Shown here: positions 36,169 to 43,166 of the stretch, one piece after another
Position numbering within the stretch: the stretch's first letter is position 1
How the letters are laid out: each line of letters opens with the position of its first letter
Assembly: GCA_965205685.1 (NCBI GenBank)
Contig: OZ242174.1
Coordinates: 1,550,001-1,614,000 of the forward strand
From: WTFY01 sp965205685
Lineage (GTDB): Bacteria; Pseudomonadota; Gammaproteobacteria; UBA4575
Length of the DNA: 64,000 nucleotides
Direction: 5' to 3'
The notes under the pieces: generated by a model
Database searches by the model: none
What the model was told of the DNA's origin: nothing
What the model saw: the letters and a program-made list of their open reading frames with translations, nothing else
Program-made: the position numbers and the translations under genes

Positions 36169-36220
36169 CGTTATAAAACCTCCAACAATTGTTATGTGTG
36201 TCCTGCGAAGCAAGGCACAA

Positions 36221-36236
36221 TTTCTGTATACAGAAA
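36221..36236. promoter_or_regulatory. Perfect 16-base palindrome in the precursor leader (candidate operator)
   Basis: TTTCTGTATACAGAAA is a perfect palindrome located 53 bases upstream of the precursor ATG and 20 bases downstream of a TATAAT. A repressor bound here would block the promoter. The regulator is unknown. Confidence 0.5.
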
Positions 36237-36255
36237 CGATTGATCAACCAGACGA

Positions 36256-36261
36256 ATTATA
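36256..36261 (-). promoter_or_regulatory. Candidate -10 box of the precursor gene
   Basis: A perfect TATAAT on the minus strand, in TTCTGTATAATTCG. No -35 consensus lies 16-18 bases upstream (CTCTAC), so an activator or alternative sigma factor may be needed. Its flank TTCTGTATA repeats the half-site of the nearby palindrome. Confidence 0.45.
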
Positions 36262-36460
36262 CAGAATTGGACGTGGATGTAGAGGAAAAATACTTGATTT
36301 GGCCTGCCTATGGCTGAATTTGAAATTCTAATATTTCAAAAATTATGGAACCATTTTGCATCATTGCATCATATCCCCAAATTGACGCATGTCCCCTCAT
36401 CAGTGAAGCATACAACAAGCACCCAATCATTAAACAAGTATTCCTAGTTTAAGACCTTTA

Positions 36461-36835
36461 TCAATAACAGAGATCAATCACAACTTCAGTTGGGTACTCT
36501 CGATGCTTATCTGTGATTGAATCCACAATTCCAAGATCAAGGATCAGAGCACCTGCATAAAATTTGCCTTGCAACCTGCTTGGGACTGCCTCCTGATACT
36601 CATTTCCGTCTGAATCCTTGCACTCGATTCTGAGTACATCGTCCGAGCGTCGAACCATTGCCGTACCAGGCAGGTCCACACGCCAAAGCCCTCGTTTGTT
36701 CGAGACAGTACAAGCTGCTCCTTTCCCTTTGCATCCTGGGGCTTTGAAATTGATTTGCTGGTTTGCATCGTTCATGACTGTGGCACAGCCAGTTGTAATC
36801 GCCATGCAACAGACAGCAAAAATGACGCTTCTCAT
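36461..36835 (-). CDS. Small lipoprotein of unknown function
   Basis: A 124-residue protein with a signal peptide and lipobox TTGC (lipid Cys C17). The mature part has two Cys-containing loops (PGCKGKGAACTVSNKRG) and a C-terminal hydrophobic segment AGALILDLGIVDSITDK. I recognise a general resemblance to short outer-membrane lipoproteins found in many proteobacteria but not a named family. It lies between the FadL gene and the RiPP precursor, in the same direction, after a strong terminator-type hairpin. Confidence 0.72.
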   Translation of the reverse strand: MRSVIFAVCCMAITTGCATVMNDANQQINFKAPGCKGKGAACTVSNKRGLWRVDLPGTAMVRRSDDVLRIECKDSDGNEYQEAVPSRLQGKFYAGALILDLGIVDSITDKHREYPTEVVIDLCY

Positions 36836-36870
36836 TGTTTTCTCCTAATTCAAAAGTGGATGCTGAAAAC

Positions 36871-36900
36871 AAAAAAAGGGTGGCATGTGCCACCCTTTTT
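36871..36900. terminator. Bidirectional rho-independent terminator after fadL
   Basis: AAAAAGGGTGGCA pairs with TGCCACCCTTTTT around a 2-base loop, with A and T runs on both sides. It lies 23 bases after the FadL stop and separates the hydrocarbon genes from the lipoprotein and RiPP genes. Confidence 0.85.
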
Positions 36901-36922
36901 CGTTTGATTGCAGTACTTCAGA

Positions 36923-38431
36923 TCAGTACTGGAAGTTCCAGGTCAGGGCAAAGCCTGCATGCCAAGACCAGACATCGGCTGCTGTGGTAGTAACTGCGCC
37001 ATCAAAATCCCCTAGGAGGGGATCACCAGCCGTCTGGACAGCAGGTGCAGCGTAGTGGTTGCGCTCCTTGAACTGCACGCCTACATGGCCGTCGATGTTC
37101 AGGAACGGAGCCAGGAAGCCCATGTACCCCACACCCAGCGTGGCACGGTGGCGGTAGATCACCTCTGTCTGTGAAGCCTGCAGGTACTCCAGGACTGATT
37201 GTCCAAGATGCAATATGCTGTCATTCCCACTGCCTACGGGGATTACATTACACCTCGTTGCCGAAGAGCAGACATAGGGCAGTCCCTTGACGCCCTGTGC
37301 ATCCCTGTCCGTCGGGTCATCGGCATAGCCATAACCAGCACGGAAGCGCCAGTTGCCCATCTTCATCTGGGCACCAATGCTGTAGACCATCTGGTCCTCG
37401 TACACGTCACCCCAGAAGTCTGCCTCTTCCCAGTTCTTCCACATGACATCGGCGGCGACCAGCAGGTTGCCGTCCATGAAGGTCTCGTTGGAGATGCCGA
37501 TACCAATCGTGCGGGGCTCCTCAATGGGAATGGAAGCATAGCGAACCGGCGCATCGTCACCATATCCTTCGAATATATCACCTTGCGCAGGTGCATAATC
37601 ATCAGGCGGTACGGCAATAATGTCGTCAAACACATGCTGCAGTTCCGTCATGTAGAACACGCCCAACCGGGTACCTGGCAAGATATCTTCGTAAGTCAAG
37701 CCTAGTGTTCCACGCATGCCGGTGTCATGCGTGACGCCTGAAGTTGCTGCTAGGCCAAGGTCCAGATAGGCATAGGTGATCGTGGCTGCACCACCAATAG
37801 ATACCCGCTCATTCAGCTCCCAACCAAGGGAAAAGTTCGCGCCCAGAACGATGAACTCTGCTCCCAGACCTAGGGTTTCTTCAACATGACGAAACTCCAC
37901 ACCGATACCAGAAACAGCGGTCAGTCCCGCACCCAGTACAGCGGGCAAGCCAAGCGGCCGCAGATCCTGTGTCACACCTACCTGGGGCACGATATAGCCC
38001 TCGTTGCCGTTGACCGCGTCGTCAAATGCTGCATCGGGGATACAGAACGCAGCTGGGTTACCGCAAACTATGGCAGTACCTCCTTCTTTAGTACTTCCCG
38101 GTGCATATAGATCAAAGACATCATCAGGTACCGAACCTGCATAGGTCGGCAGATTGAAGGCCCCCGAGTGATCAAGTCTGACTTCGGGCTTGTAGTAGGT
38201 CGCACCAAACGTGAACTCCGTTCCCGTCCAGTCCGTCAATGCGGCAGGGTTACCAAAGATCGCCGACACGTTATCCAGAGGCTTGGCAATACTGGTACCC
38301 GCCATACCCGCTGAACGTGGAGCCAGCACGTTGTGCAGATCGTAGCCATACGGGCCTGCATAGGCAGTCCCTGAAATGGCCAGCGATGCCAGCAACGCAA
38401 TTGCTAACCACCGATTAAAAACTTCTCTCAT
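36923..38431 (-). CDS. FadL/TodX family outer membrane hydrocarbon transporter
   Basis: A 502-residue outer-membrane beta-barrel. A Sec signal peptide ends at AYA (residue 25). The N-terminal family block is APRSAGMAGTSIAKPLDN followed by SAIFGNPAAL, the hatch-domain signature of FadL-like long-chain fatty acid or hydrocarbon channels. The protein ends in an aromatic residue (WNFQY), as expected for a barrel. It is co-directional with the AlkB-like gene, and a role in uptake of that enzyme's substrate is inferred. The ribosome site GGGAGGG precedes the ATG. Confidence 0.9.
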   Translation of the reverse strand: MREVFNRWLAIALLASLAISGTAYAGPYGYDLHNVLAPRSAGMAGTSIAKPLDNVSAIFGNPAALTDWTGTEFTFGATYYKPEVRLDHSGAFNLPTYAGSVPDDVFDLYAPGSTKEGGTAIVCGNPAAFCIPDAAFDDAVNGNEGYIVPQVGVTQDLRPLGLPAVLGAGLTAVSGIGVEFRHVEETLGLGAEFIVLGANFSLGWELNERVSIGGAATITYAYLDLGLAATSGVTHDTGMRGTLGLTYEDILPGTRLGVFYMTELQHVFDDIIAVPPDDYAPAQGDIFEGYGDDAPVRYASIPIEEPRTIGIGISNETFMDGNLLVAADVMWKNWEEADFWGDVYEDQMVYSIGAQMKMGNWRFRAGYGYADDPTDRDAQGVKGLPYVCSSATRCNVIPVGSGNDSILHLGQSVLEYLQASQTEVIYRHRATLGVGYMGFLAPFLNIDGHVGVQFKERNHYAAPAVQTAGDPLLGDFDGAVTTTAADVWSWHAGFALTWNFQY

Positions 38432-39121
38432 TGGTTACCCTCCCGGTTATAAGTAGTCTTGTTTGATTGGTTACGATGAATTTTGCTAACTAAAACTTGT
38501 TTGAATTTCTTATTCTCATGTCAGCCGCTAGTCGTATGATTTACAGGTGGCTGACGATTTGGTTTTGACAGAAGTAAGTTGTACAGATTGAATTGAGGCT
38601 GGCATCGCGTATTGCTGTCAGTATCAATCCAGATCCCCCCTTTTCCTCTCTATCATGGCTTTGAGCAGCCTGATTCTTATGTCTCTACAGCTACCTATTC
38701 CTGCACCTTTCGGTCGGATCGCTATAGGCGCTGCGTACCTGTTATATGAGTGTAATGAATATTACCGTGAAATCAAGGCAAATGGTACCCCGTAGACTGA
38801 ATCATGACCTGAAGGCGTACCTCACGGATCGATGCTTTTTTGCTTCTTGACCCGGGACTTCATCCCATCACCGACTGGAAGTGGTCAAAACATAACCAGA
38901 TGAGCCAGTACCAGGGGGCCAGCCTTGAATACTTAACCTGAATCCCGGGCAGATTTCCGGCGAGGACCTGAAAGATTTGTGAAAGCGGGAAAAGGGAGAC
39001 GGGTTGCTCCCCCACGGGTCAAATCGGCAGGTCTGCCGATTTGACGAGCCTGGGATAATTTGCAACCCCCCTTTCGCAAATTGAATACGGATCAGGAGCC
39101 CCTCTGCTCCCGAACCATTTT
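38432..39121. other. 690-base region without a convincing gene
   Basis: Upstream of the FadL gene. It holds the long leader or promoter of that gene and a 13-base perfect hairpin (39018-39045). GTCAGCC (38520-38526) and GGCTGAC (38549-38555) form a 7-base inverted repeat with a 22-base spacer. A 65-codon minus-strand frame at 38868-39065 has no ribosome site and poor composition. Confidence 0.5.
39018..39045. terminator. Perfect 13-base hairpin downstream of the 35-residue gene
   Basis: GTCAAATCGGCAG pairs with CTGCCGATTTGAC across 2 bases. No T run; likely a terminator helper or mRNA 3'-end stabiliser for the alk transcript. Confidence 0.55.
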
Positions 39122-39229
39122 TTACATAGGAATTAAGCCAGCCAGGTATAACGTGAGTACGATCACGGCAACGCCGAAGACCATTGCGACCACGAATACC
39201 ATGGCATCATTTCCTCCACCATCAGACAT
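39122..39229 (-). CDS. 35-residue single-span membrane peptide
   Basis: An ORF of 36 codons. A polar start (MSDGGGNDA) is followed by a single strongly hydrophobic helix at 10-33 ending in GLIPM. The Shine-Dalgarno is ideal: AAGGAGG 7 bases before the ATG. It is in line with the AlkB-GST genes and 97 bases after the 146-residue protein gene. Tiny membrane proteins often act as accessory subunits of membrane enzymes; a role with the AlkB-like monooxygenase is inference only. Confidence 0.7.
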   Translation of the reverse strand: MSDGGGNDAMVFVVAMVFGVAVIVLTLYLAGLIPM

Positions 39230-39326
39230 ACACGCCTCCTTTTTAATTGTTTTTTGCCGCTAAACTTATCATAACGCCTGAATATCATTTATGCGAATAC
39301 CCAGGCCTGCCTAAAATTCAATCGAT

Positions 39327-39767
39327 TCAGTGCTCTGTTTCACTCTCCCCGGTTATACAGTCCGGGTTATCCAGCAACTCCTTCAGGTACGCGGCGTTCT
39401 TTTCGCGTTCCCCTGTGGTCAGCCAGTTGCGCAGCGCACTGGCCCCCTCAATCATGAACTGCGTTTCCCTCACAGCATCTGCATGGTCCTCGGTCACCGG
39501 CAGTTTGTCAATCGCCGCCTGATCGACGCTCATTTGCTCGCCCAGGATATTGGTGACCAGTACCGCCTTGACGTCCTTGCCCAGGTCATCATACTCGGCC
39601 AAGTATAAAACGGCACCGTAGATGTAGTAAATCGCATACTTGCGCTTGATCGAGGCTTCCTCGAGATCTTCCGGGTCCAGCCTGCCCAGCGTATCCGTGA
39701 CAAAAGGTGTAATGGCACCGGTGACACCCTTGATCTGACGGTCCTGTTTTTTAGATGATCCCCACAT
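39327..39767 (-). CDS. Unknown 146-residue protein of the alk locus
   Basis: Not recognised. A soluble, acidic, mostly helical protein without signal peptide or membrane segment. It has a basic N terminus (MWGSSKKQDRQIKG), an aromatic stretch KRKYAIYYIYGAVLYLAEYDD near 42-61, and an acidic C terminus. No Cys cluster; one Cys near the end. It follows the GST gene by 33 bases in the same direction, so it is probably in the same operon. Confidence 0.7.
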   Translation of the reverse strand: MWGSSKKQDRQIKGVTGAITPFVTDTLGRLDPEDLEEASIKRKYAIYYIYGAVLYLAEYDDLGKDVKAVLVTNILGEQMSVDQAAIDKLPVTEDHADAVRETQFMIEGASALRNWLTTGEREKNAAYLKELLDNPDCITGESETEH

Positions 39768-39800
39768 GATCCGTCATTCTTCCCCACCGGTACTCGATAA

Positions 39801-40583
39801 TCAATAGTCTGACACTTCCACCGAGTGCAACTGCTTGTTTTTTATGCCTTCAAGCTTCGGAAGCAGGTCATATGCCACGATGTCCTGCCCGCAATAGCTC
39901 TTGTGTGTCCGGATACGGTCAAACCAGGCCTTGATATTGGCGCGGGAATCAACCAAATCCCCTTCTCCCGCCTCATACAGGAGATGAACGTAAGCTGTCC
40001 AGTGGATATCAGCGAATGAATAGTCTCCGATAATGAATTCCTTGCCGGCAAGCTGTCCGTCCAGGGCATCCAGCACCGCGGAAAGCCCCGAACGGGCTTG
40101 GTCCACCGCCACACCATCAGAGTCTTTGCCCTGCATCGGTGCGTAAATGCGCTGCTGCACGATCGACTCCACATGCGGTTTGGCCTCGCTGCAGGCAAGA
40201 TCGCCCCAGTAGTTCTGGGCAGCCAGCAGGCCTGCATTCTTGGGTGGCAGGCGCTTGCCCAGCCCCCGGGCCTCGATATAGCTCATGATACCCAACTCTC
40301 CGGTGACGATGTAATCGGCTTCCTTGAGTGCAGGCACCAAGCCCAGGGGCGAGACCTGCAGGTAATCACCCGCCTCGTGGGCCCCTGCCGTGACATCGAG
40401 GATTCCGCAATCGGTTTCCATGCCCACTTCCACCGCCGTGACCAGGCATTTCAGTGTTCCCGCATCCCCCGGAAATCCCAGTAGTTGCAGCACGTACTGG
40501 GTTTTTTTCATATCGCCACTGGCCCCGTACTGGCTGCTCGCCGTCGGGTCCGCCGCACGACCGAACTCAAACAAGTCACTCAT
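39801..40583 (-). CDS. GST-like protein 1 of the alk locus
   Basis: A 260-residue protein with GST fold. After a 24-residue extension, the thioredoxin-like domain runs to about 105 with cis-Pro84 in SPLGLVPAL; the usual ESxAI is GELGIM. The helical domain has the N-capping motif FADIHW at 190-195 and a C-terminal tail with AYDLLP. No catalytic Tyr, Ser or Cys stands at the normal N-terminal place, so catalysis is uncertain. GGAG lies 11 bases before the ATG. One of three related GST-like proteins here. Confidence 0.82.
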   Translation of the reverse strand: MSDLFEFGRAADPTASSQYGASGDMKKTQYVLQLLGFPGDAGTLKCLVTAVEVGMETDCGILDVTAGAHEAGDYLQVSPLGLVPALKEADYIVTGELGIMSYIEARGLGKRLPPKNAGLLAAQNYWGDLACSEAKPHVESIVQQRIYAPMQGKDSDGVAVDQARSGLSAVLDALDGQLAGKEFIIGDYSFADIHWTAYVHLLYEAGEGDLVDSRANIKAWFDRIRTHKSYCGQDIVAYDLLPKLEGIKNKQLHSVEVSDY

Positions 40584-40629
40584 ATTCGTTGTGGCTCCAA
40601 AAGGGTGTCAGTCCAACGTGCTCTGCCGT

Positions 40630-41298
40630 TCAGGCGGCGTTTGCAAATTCGCCTCGCTGAATGTCTGCAGCCGACGGCATAGCCTCATAGGCAATGCCGT
40701 GACTGCCTTTGCGGACCTTCATGTGCTCGAACCAGACTTTCAGGTTGGGCCGCTCGTCGATGAGGCTGTTCTGGCCTGCCACATGCAATAGGTGCAGGTA
40801 GGCCACCCAATGGACATCTGCAAAGGAAAATGCGCCGACTATGCATTCCTTGCCTTGCAGATGTGCATCCATGCCATCAAAGATCTTTTGCAATCCATCT
40901 TTGGCTTCCTCTGCAGGCTGGCCATCCACCAGGGCCTCGATCCTTGGCTGCACCTGCTGTGCACCCACCTCGATCCAGTAATTCTGGGTGCCCAAATGCT
41001 GTGCCTTGCGGGGTGTCAGCGGTTGCCCGCCGCCACGCACATCCAGGTAAGGCAATACGGCCGCAATACCGGAGGTGACCACCTCTCCCTCAACCAGGCA
41101 AGGAAGCTTGCCAAAAGGTGACACTGACCGCAGTGTCTCATCGGGATACTGTTCGCTTCGGATGTCAATGAGTTCGGGATCCAGCTGAACCCCTTTTTCA
41201 GCACCCAGGTACAGGCTCTTGCAAGTATCGGCATGTCCAGGATGACCGAGTAGACGAACCTTCTCGGCAGGTTTCTTTTTGCGTGAAAATAGTCCCAT
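40630..41298 (-). CDS. GST-like protein 2 of the alk locus
   Basis: A 222-residue GST-fold protein. A basic N terminus (FSRKKKPAEK) precedes the thioredoxin-like domain, with cis-Pro66 in SPFGKLPCL. The helical domain has FADVHW at 159-164 and the tail AYEAMPSAADI, matching the pattern of its two neighbours. C26 in GHADTCKS is a possible active-site thiol. It is 46 bases upstream of GST-like 1, the same operon. Role probably glutathione-dependent; substrate unknown. Confidence 0.82.
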   Translation of the reverse strand: MGLFSRKKKPAEKVRLLGHPGHADTCKSLYLGAEKGVQLDPELIDIRSEQYPDETLRSVSPFGKLPCLVEGEVVTSGIAAVLPYLDVRGGGQPLTPRKAQHLGTQNYWIEVGAQQVQPRIEALVDGQPAEEAKDGLQKIFDGMDAHLQGKECIVGAFSFADVHWVAYLHLLHVAGQNSLIDERPNLKVWFEHMKVRKGSHGIAYEAMPSAADIQRGEFANAA

Positions 41299-41372
41299 TG
41301 TCAGTTATGTAGCTGCTATGACAGACTCGAGCTGCAGGCGCCCTTTTGTCCGGTTTTTTACAGAACGGCTGG

Positions 41373-41410
41373 CTGGACCTGGAGCAAACATTCGTTTGCT
41401 CCAGGTCCAG
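41373..41410. terminator. Perfect 17-base hairpin in the alk locus
   Basis: CTGGACCTGGAGCAAAC pairs with its exact complement around the 4-base loop ATTC, between the 68-residue gene and GST-like 2. No T run on either side, which suggests mRNA processing or stability control more than termination. Confidence 0.6.
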
Positions 41411-41476
41411 TTGCCTGACACTTTTTATTAGGATCGCGCTTGCGCGCTACGAATGGCCTCTCTTAGTAGGAGGATT

Positions 41477-41683
41477 CTACTCCTTGAACCATTTAAACGG
41501 ATGCTCGCCAGCGAGCTTGAGATAGATCCATACGTTGATGATCAAGGCCACCAGCAGGACCACTGCTCCGGCAAGCGCCATCAAGGGATCGGAATGGGCT
41601 GCAGTGAGACCCAGCATACCCATGCCGTAGTAGACGGCCGCAGAAAATATCAGCATCACAACGATTGCTCTGAATGAATACAT
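41477..41683 (-). CDS. 68-residue two-span membrane protein
   Basis: Two hydrophobic segments, about 6-28 and 35-57, with a short periplasmic or cytoplasmic loop (TAAHSDP) and a basic, aromatic tail (HPFKWFKE). The ribosome site CAGGAGGTGTGA lies 6 bases before the ATG, one of the strongest in the window. No named family recognised. It lies between two GST-like genes of the alk locus. A role as a small partner of the membrane monooxygenase is inference. Confidence 0.78.
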   Translation of the reverse strand: MYSFRAIVVMLIFSAAVYYGMGMLGLTAAHSDPLMALAGAVVLLVALIINVWIYLKLAGEHPFKWFKE

Positions 41684-41977
41684 TAGTCACACCTCCTGAC
41701 TCAGATTAAATTCGAGTATTTATAATGCACCCGGAACCCCCAGAGTAATCTGAAAACCCTGTGGCCCGTAAATTCTTTTCTTGAAGCGCCATCCACCCGG
41801 GTCCCTCTGCCAAGGGACTCAAGGCATCGTCGCTTCACGACCAACCCCGGCATTCCCACCAAGGTCAATCTATAATAACTTGCTCGTGTTTCCCCGGGAC
41901 CTGACCGGACGATGCCGCCCTGCAGGTCCGCTTTCAAGGAAACCCGTGATTAATGAATAGTAAGAGGCCCAGCCCTT

Positions 41978-42658
41978 CTAGACATTAATCGTGACACCAC
42001 GCAGGCTGTTGCCGCTGATGTCCGTCTTGGTCGGAAGCACATCATAGCCGCGGATGTTTTCCTTGCTCGTGCTGGGATGCGACTTGACCAGGCCCCACCA
42101 TTTTGCAACGGCCGGTCTGGACTCCACCACATCGCTGCTGTCGGCAAGCATGCAGCCTTGTGCCAGGGCAGCCCAGTGGATATCTGCGAGACTGAAGGCT
42201 CCACAAATGAAATCACCGCGCAGCGCAGGATTGCTCTTGGATGCCAGATGCGAATTCAGAAGATCGAAGCACCCCGATGCGGCTGCAGCATCCCCAGTAC
42301 CGGACATCAATCCAGCAACTGCGTCCAGTGCAATATCGGTGGCGAGCTGATTCCACATGTAGTGGATTGCACGCACGACGCCATTACGGGGAATCAGGGA
42401 TGGACCAAAGCCCTTGTCGTCCAGATAGGACATGATGCCTTGTTGTCCGCAAACGACGAAATCGACGTCCTTCAGTACAGGCAACAAGCCATGCGGCGCA
42501 AGCGCCTGAACGTCAGCCGCACCCGTTCCATTGGGATCGACAAAGTGGCCCTCTAAGTCCACGCCCTTCTCGGCAGCGGTGAACATGCACATCGCGCTGC
42601 GCAGGCATGAGGGGTTCCCATAAAATTTCATTTTGTCCGCCAAATGATCACCTAACAT
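41978..42658 (-). CDS. GST-like protein 3 of the alk locus
   Basis: A 226-residue GST-fold protein. KFYGNPSCLRSAM carries C18 at the usual active-site position; cis-Pro60 is in APHGLLPVL. The helical domain has LADIHW at 157-162 and the tail GYDVLPTKTDI. First GST gene after alkB in the direction of transcription, with GAGG 8 bases before the ATG. The 508-base gap to alkB holds a strong hairpin and perhaps a separate promoter. Of the three, this one keeps the most GST-like N terminus. Confidence 0.82.
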   Translation of the reverse strand: MLGDHLADKMKFYGNPSCLRSAMCMFTAAEKGVDLEGHFVDPNGTGAADVQALAPHGLLPVLKDVDFVVCGQQGIMSYLDDKGFGPSLIPRNGVVRAIHYMWNQLATDIALDAVAGLMSGTGDAAAASGCFDLLNSHLASKSNPALRGDFICGAFSLADIHWAALAQGCMLADSSDVVESRPAVAKWWGLVKSHPSTSKENIRGYDVLPTKTDISGNSLRGVTINV

Positions 42659-43166
42659 TGTTTATACCTCGTTATGTTTGGAGTTGTTTGTTATGTCCGG
42701 GGTTACCTAAGCCGGTCACCCAGGGTAGTAAAAACAGTCAGGATAGAATAAGCCGTCCCTGCGGCTACACGCACATAACGTTTATAGCGTCCTCCTGATA
42801 TCTGTAAATGCCAGGGTTCCAGACCCCGAGCCCCTCTGCTCCTGTGCCCACTGGGTACAGGATTGAAGTTTACCGTCTTGATTCTTGCCGTGTCGGCCCA
42901 AGACCGATAATTACAAATTGTTATTCTTTCCTGCCTGGACTTTCCACAGTGCGACTCGCATACAGAACGTTTAGATCAGCCTGTCGTTCATCGACACCGT
43001 GGTCCAGTTTCTTCTTATCGACCGCAGGTGTTATTCGCCGGGATCTTCTCCTTGTTTTTGTTCCCGGCTTTCCCCCGTCATTCAACGCTTCTTTTTAGCG
43101 CATGTGCCCGGGACGAAGCCCGGGCACATGACTATGCTAAAAATTTGCGTTCTCCGAAATCAGAGC
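42659..43166. other. 508-base gap between alkB and GST-like 3
   Basis: Contains the hairpin at 43101-43130 and a 15-base element GAGCCCCTCTGCTCC (42828-42842) that also occurs at 39096-39110. On the minus strand an AGGAGG at about 42792-42797 is followed 14 bases later by ATG-TGC-GTG-stop. A frame without a start codon runs alongside. No supported gene. Confidence 0.45.
43101..43130. terminator. Perfect 12-base hairpin after alkB
   Basis: CATGTGCCCGGG pairs with CCCGGGCACATG around 6 bases, 37 bases after the alkB stop. Flanking TTAGC and GCTAA can extend it. No T run; likely protects or ends the alkB transcript. Confidence 0.6.

Noticed and set aside
38868..39065. 65-codon minus-strand frame upstream of the FadL gene
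   Set aside because: No ribosome site, unusual composition rich in Ser, Pro and Gly, and it spans a perfect hairpin.
41701..41937. 78-codon minus-strand frame between GST-like 3 and the 68-residue gene
   Set aside because: Arg/Gly-rich without motif or ribosome site; looks like random frame in a leader.
42690..42860. Long minus-strand open frame ending in RVAAGTAYSILTVFTTLGDRLR
   Set aside because: The only start is a GTG 16 bases after the AGGAGG, too far, leaving a 23-residue peptide; kept only as a note.
42808..43098. 96-codon plus-strand frame and an overlapping 54-codon minus-strand frame (TTG start)
   Set aside because: Neither has a convincing start or ribosome site and both lie in the gap after alkB; the plus-strand one opposes the operon.
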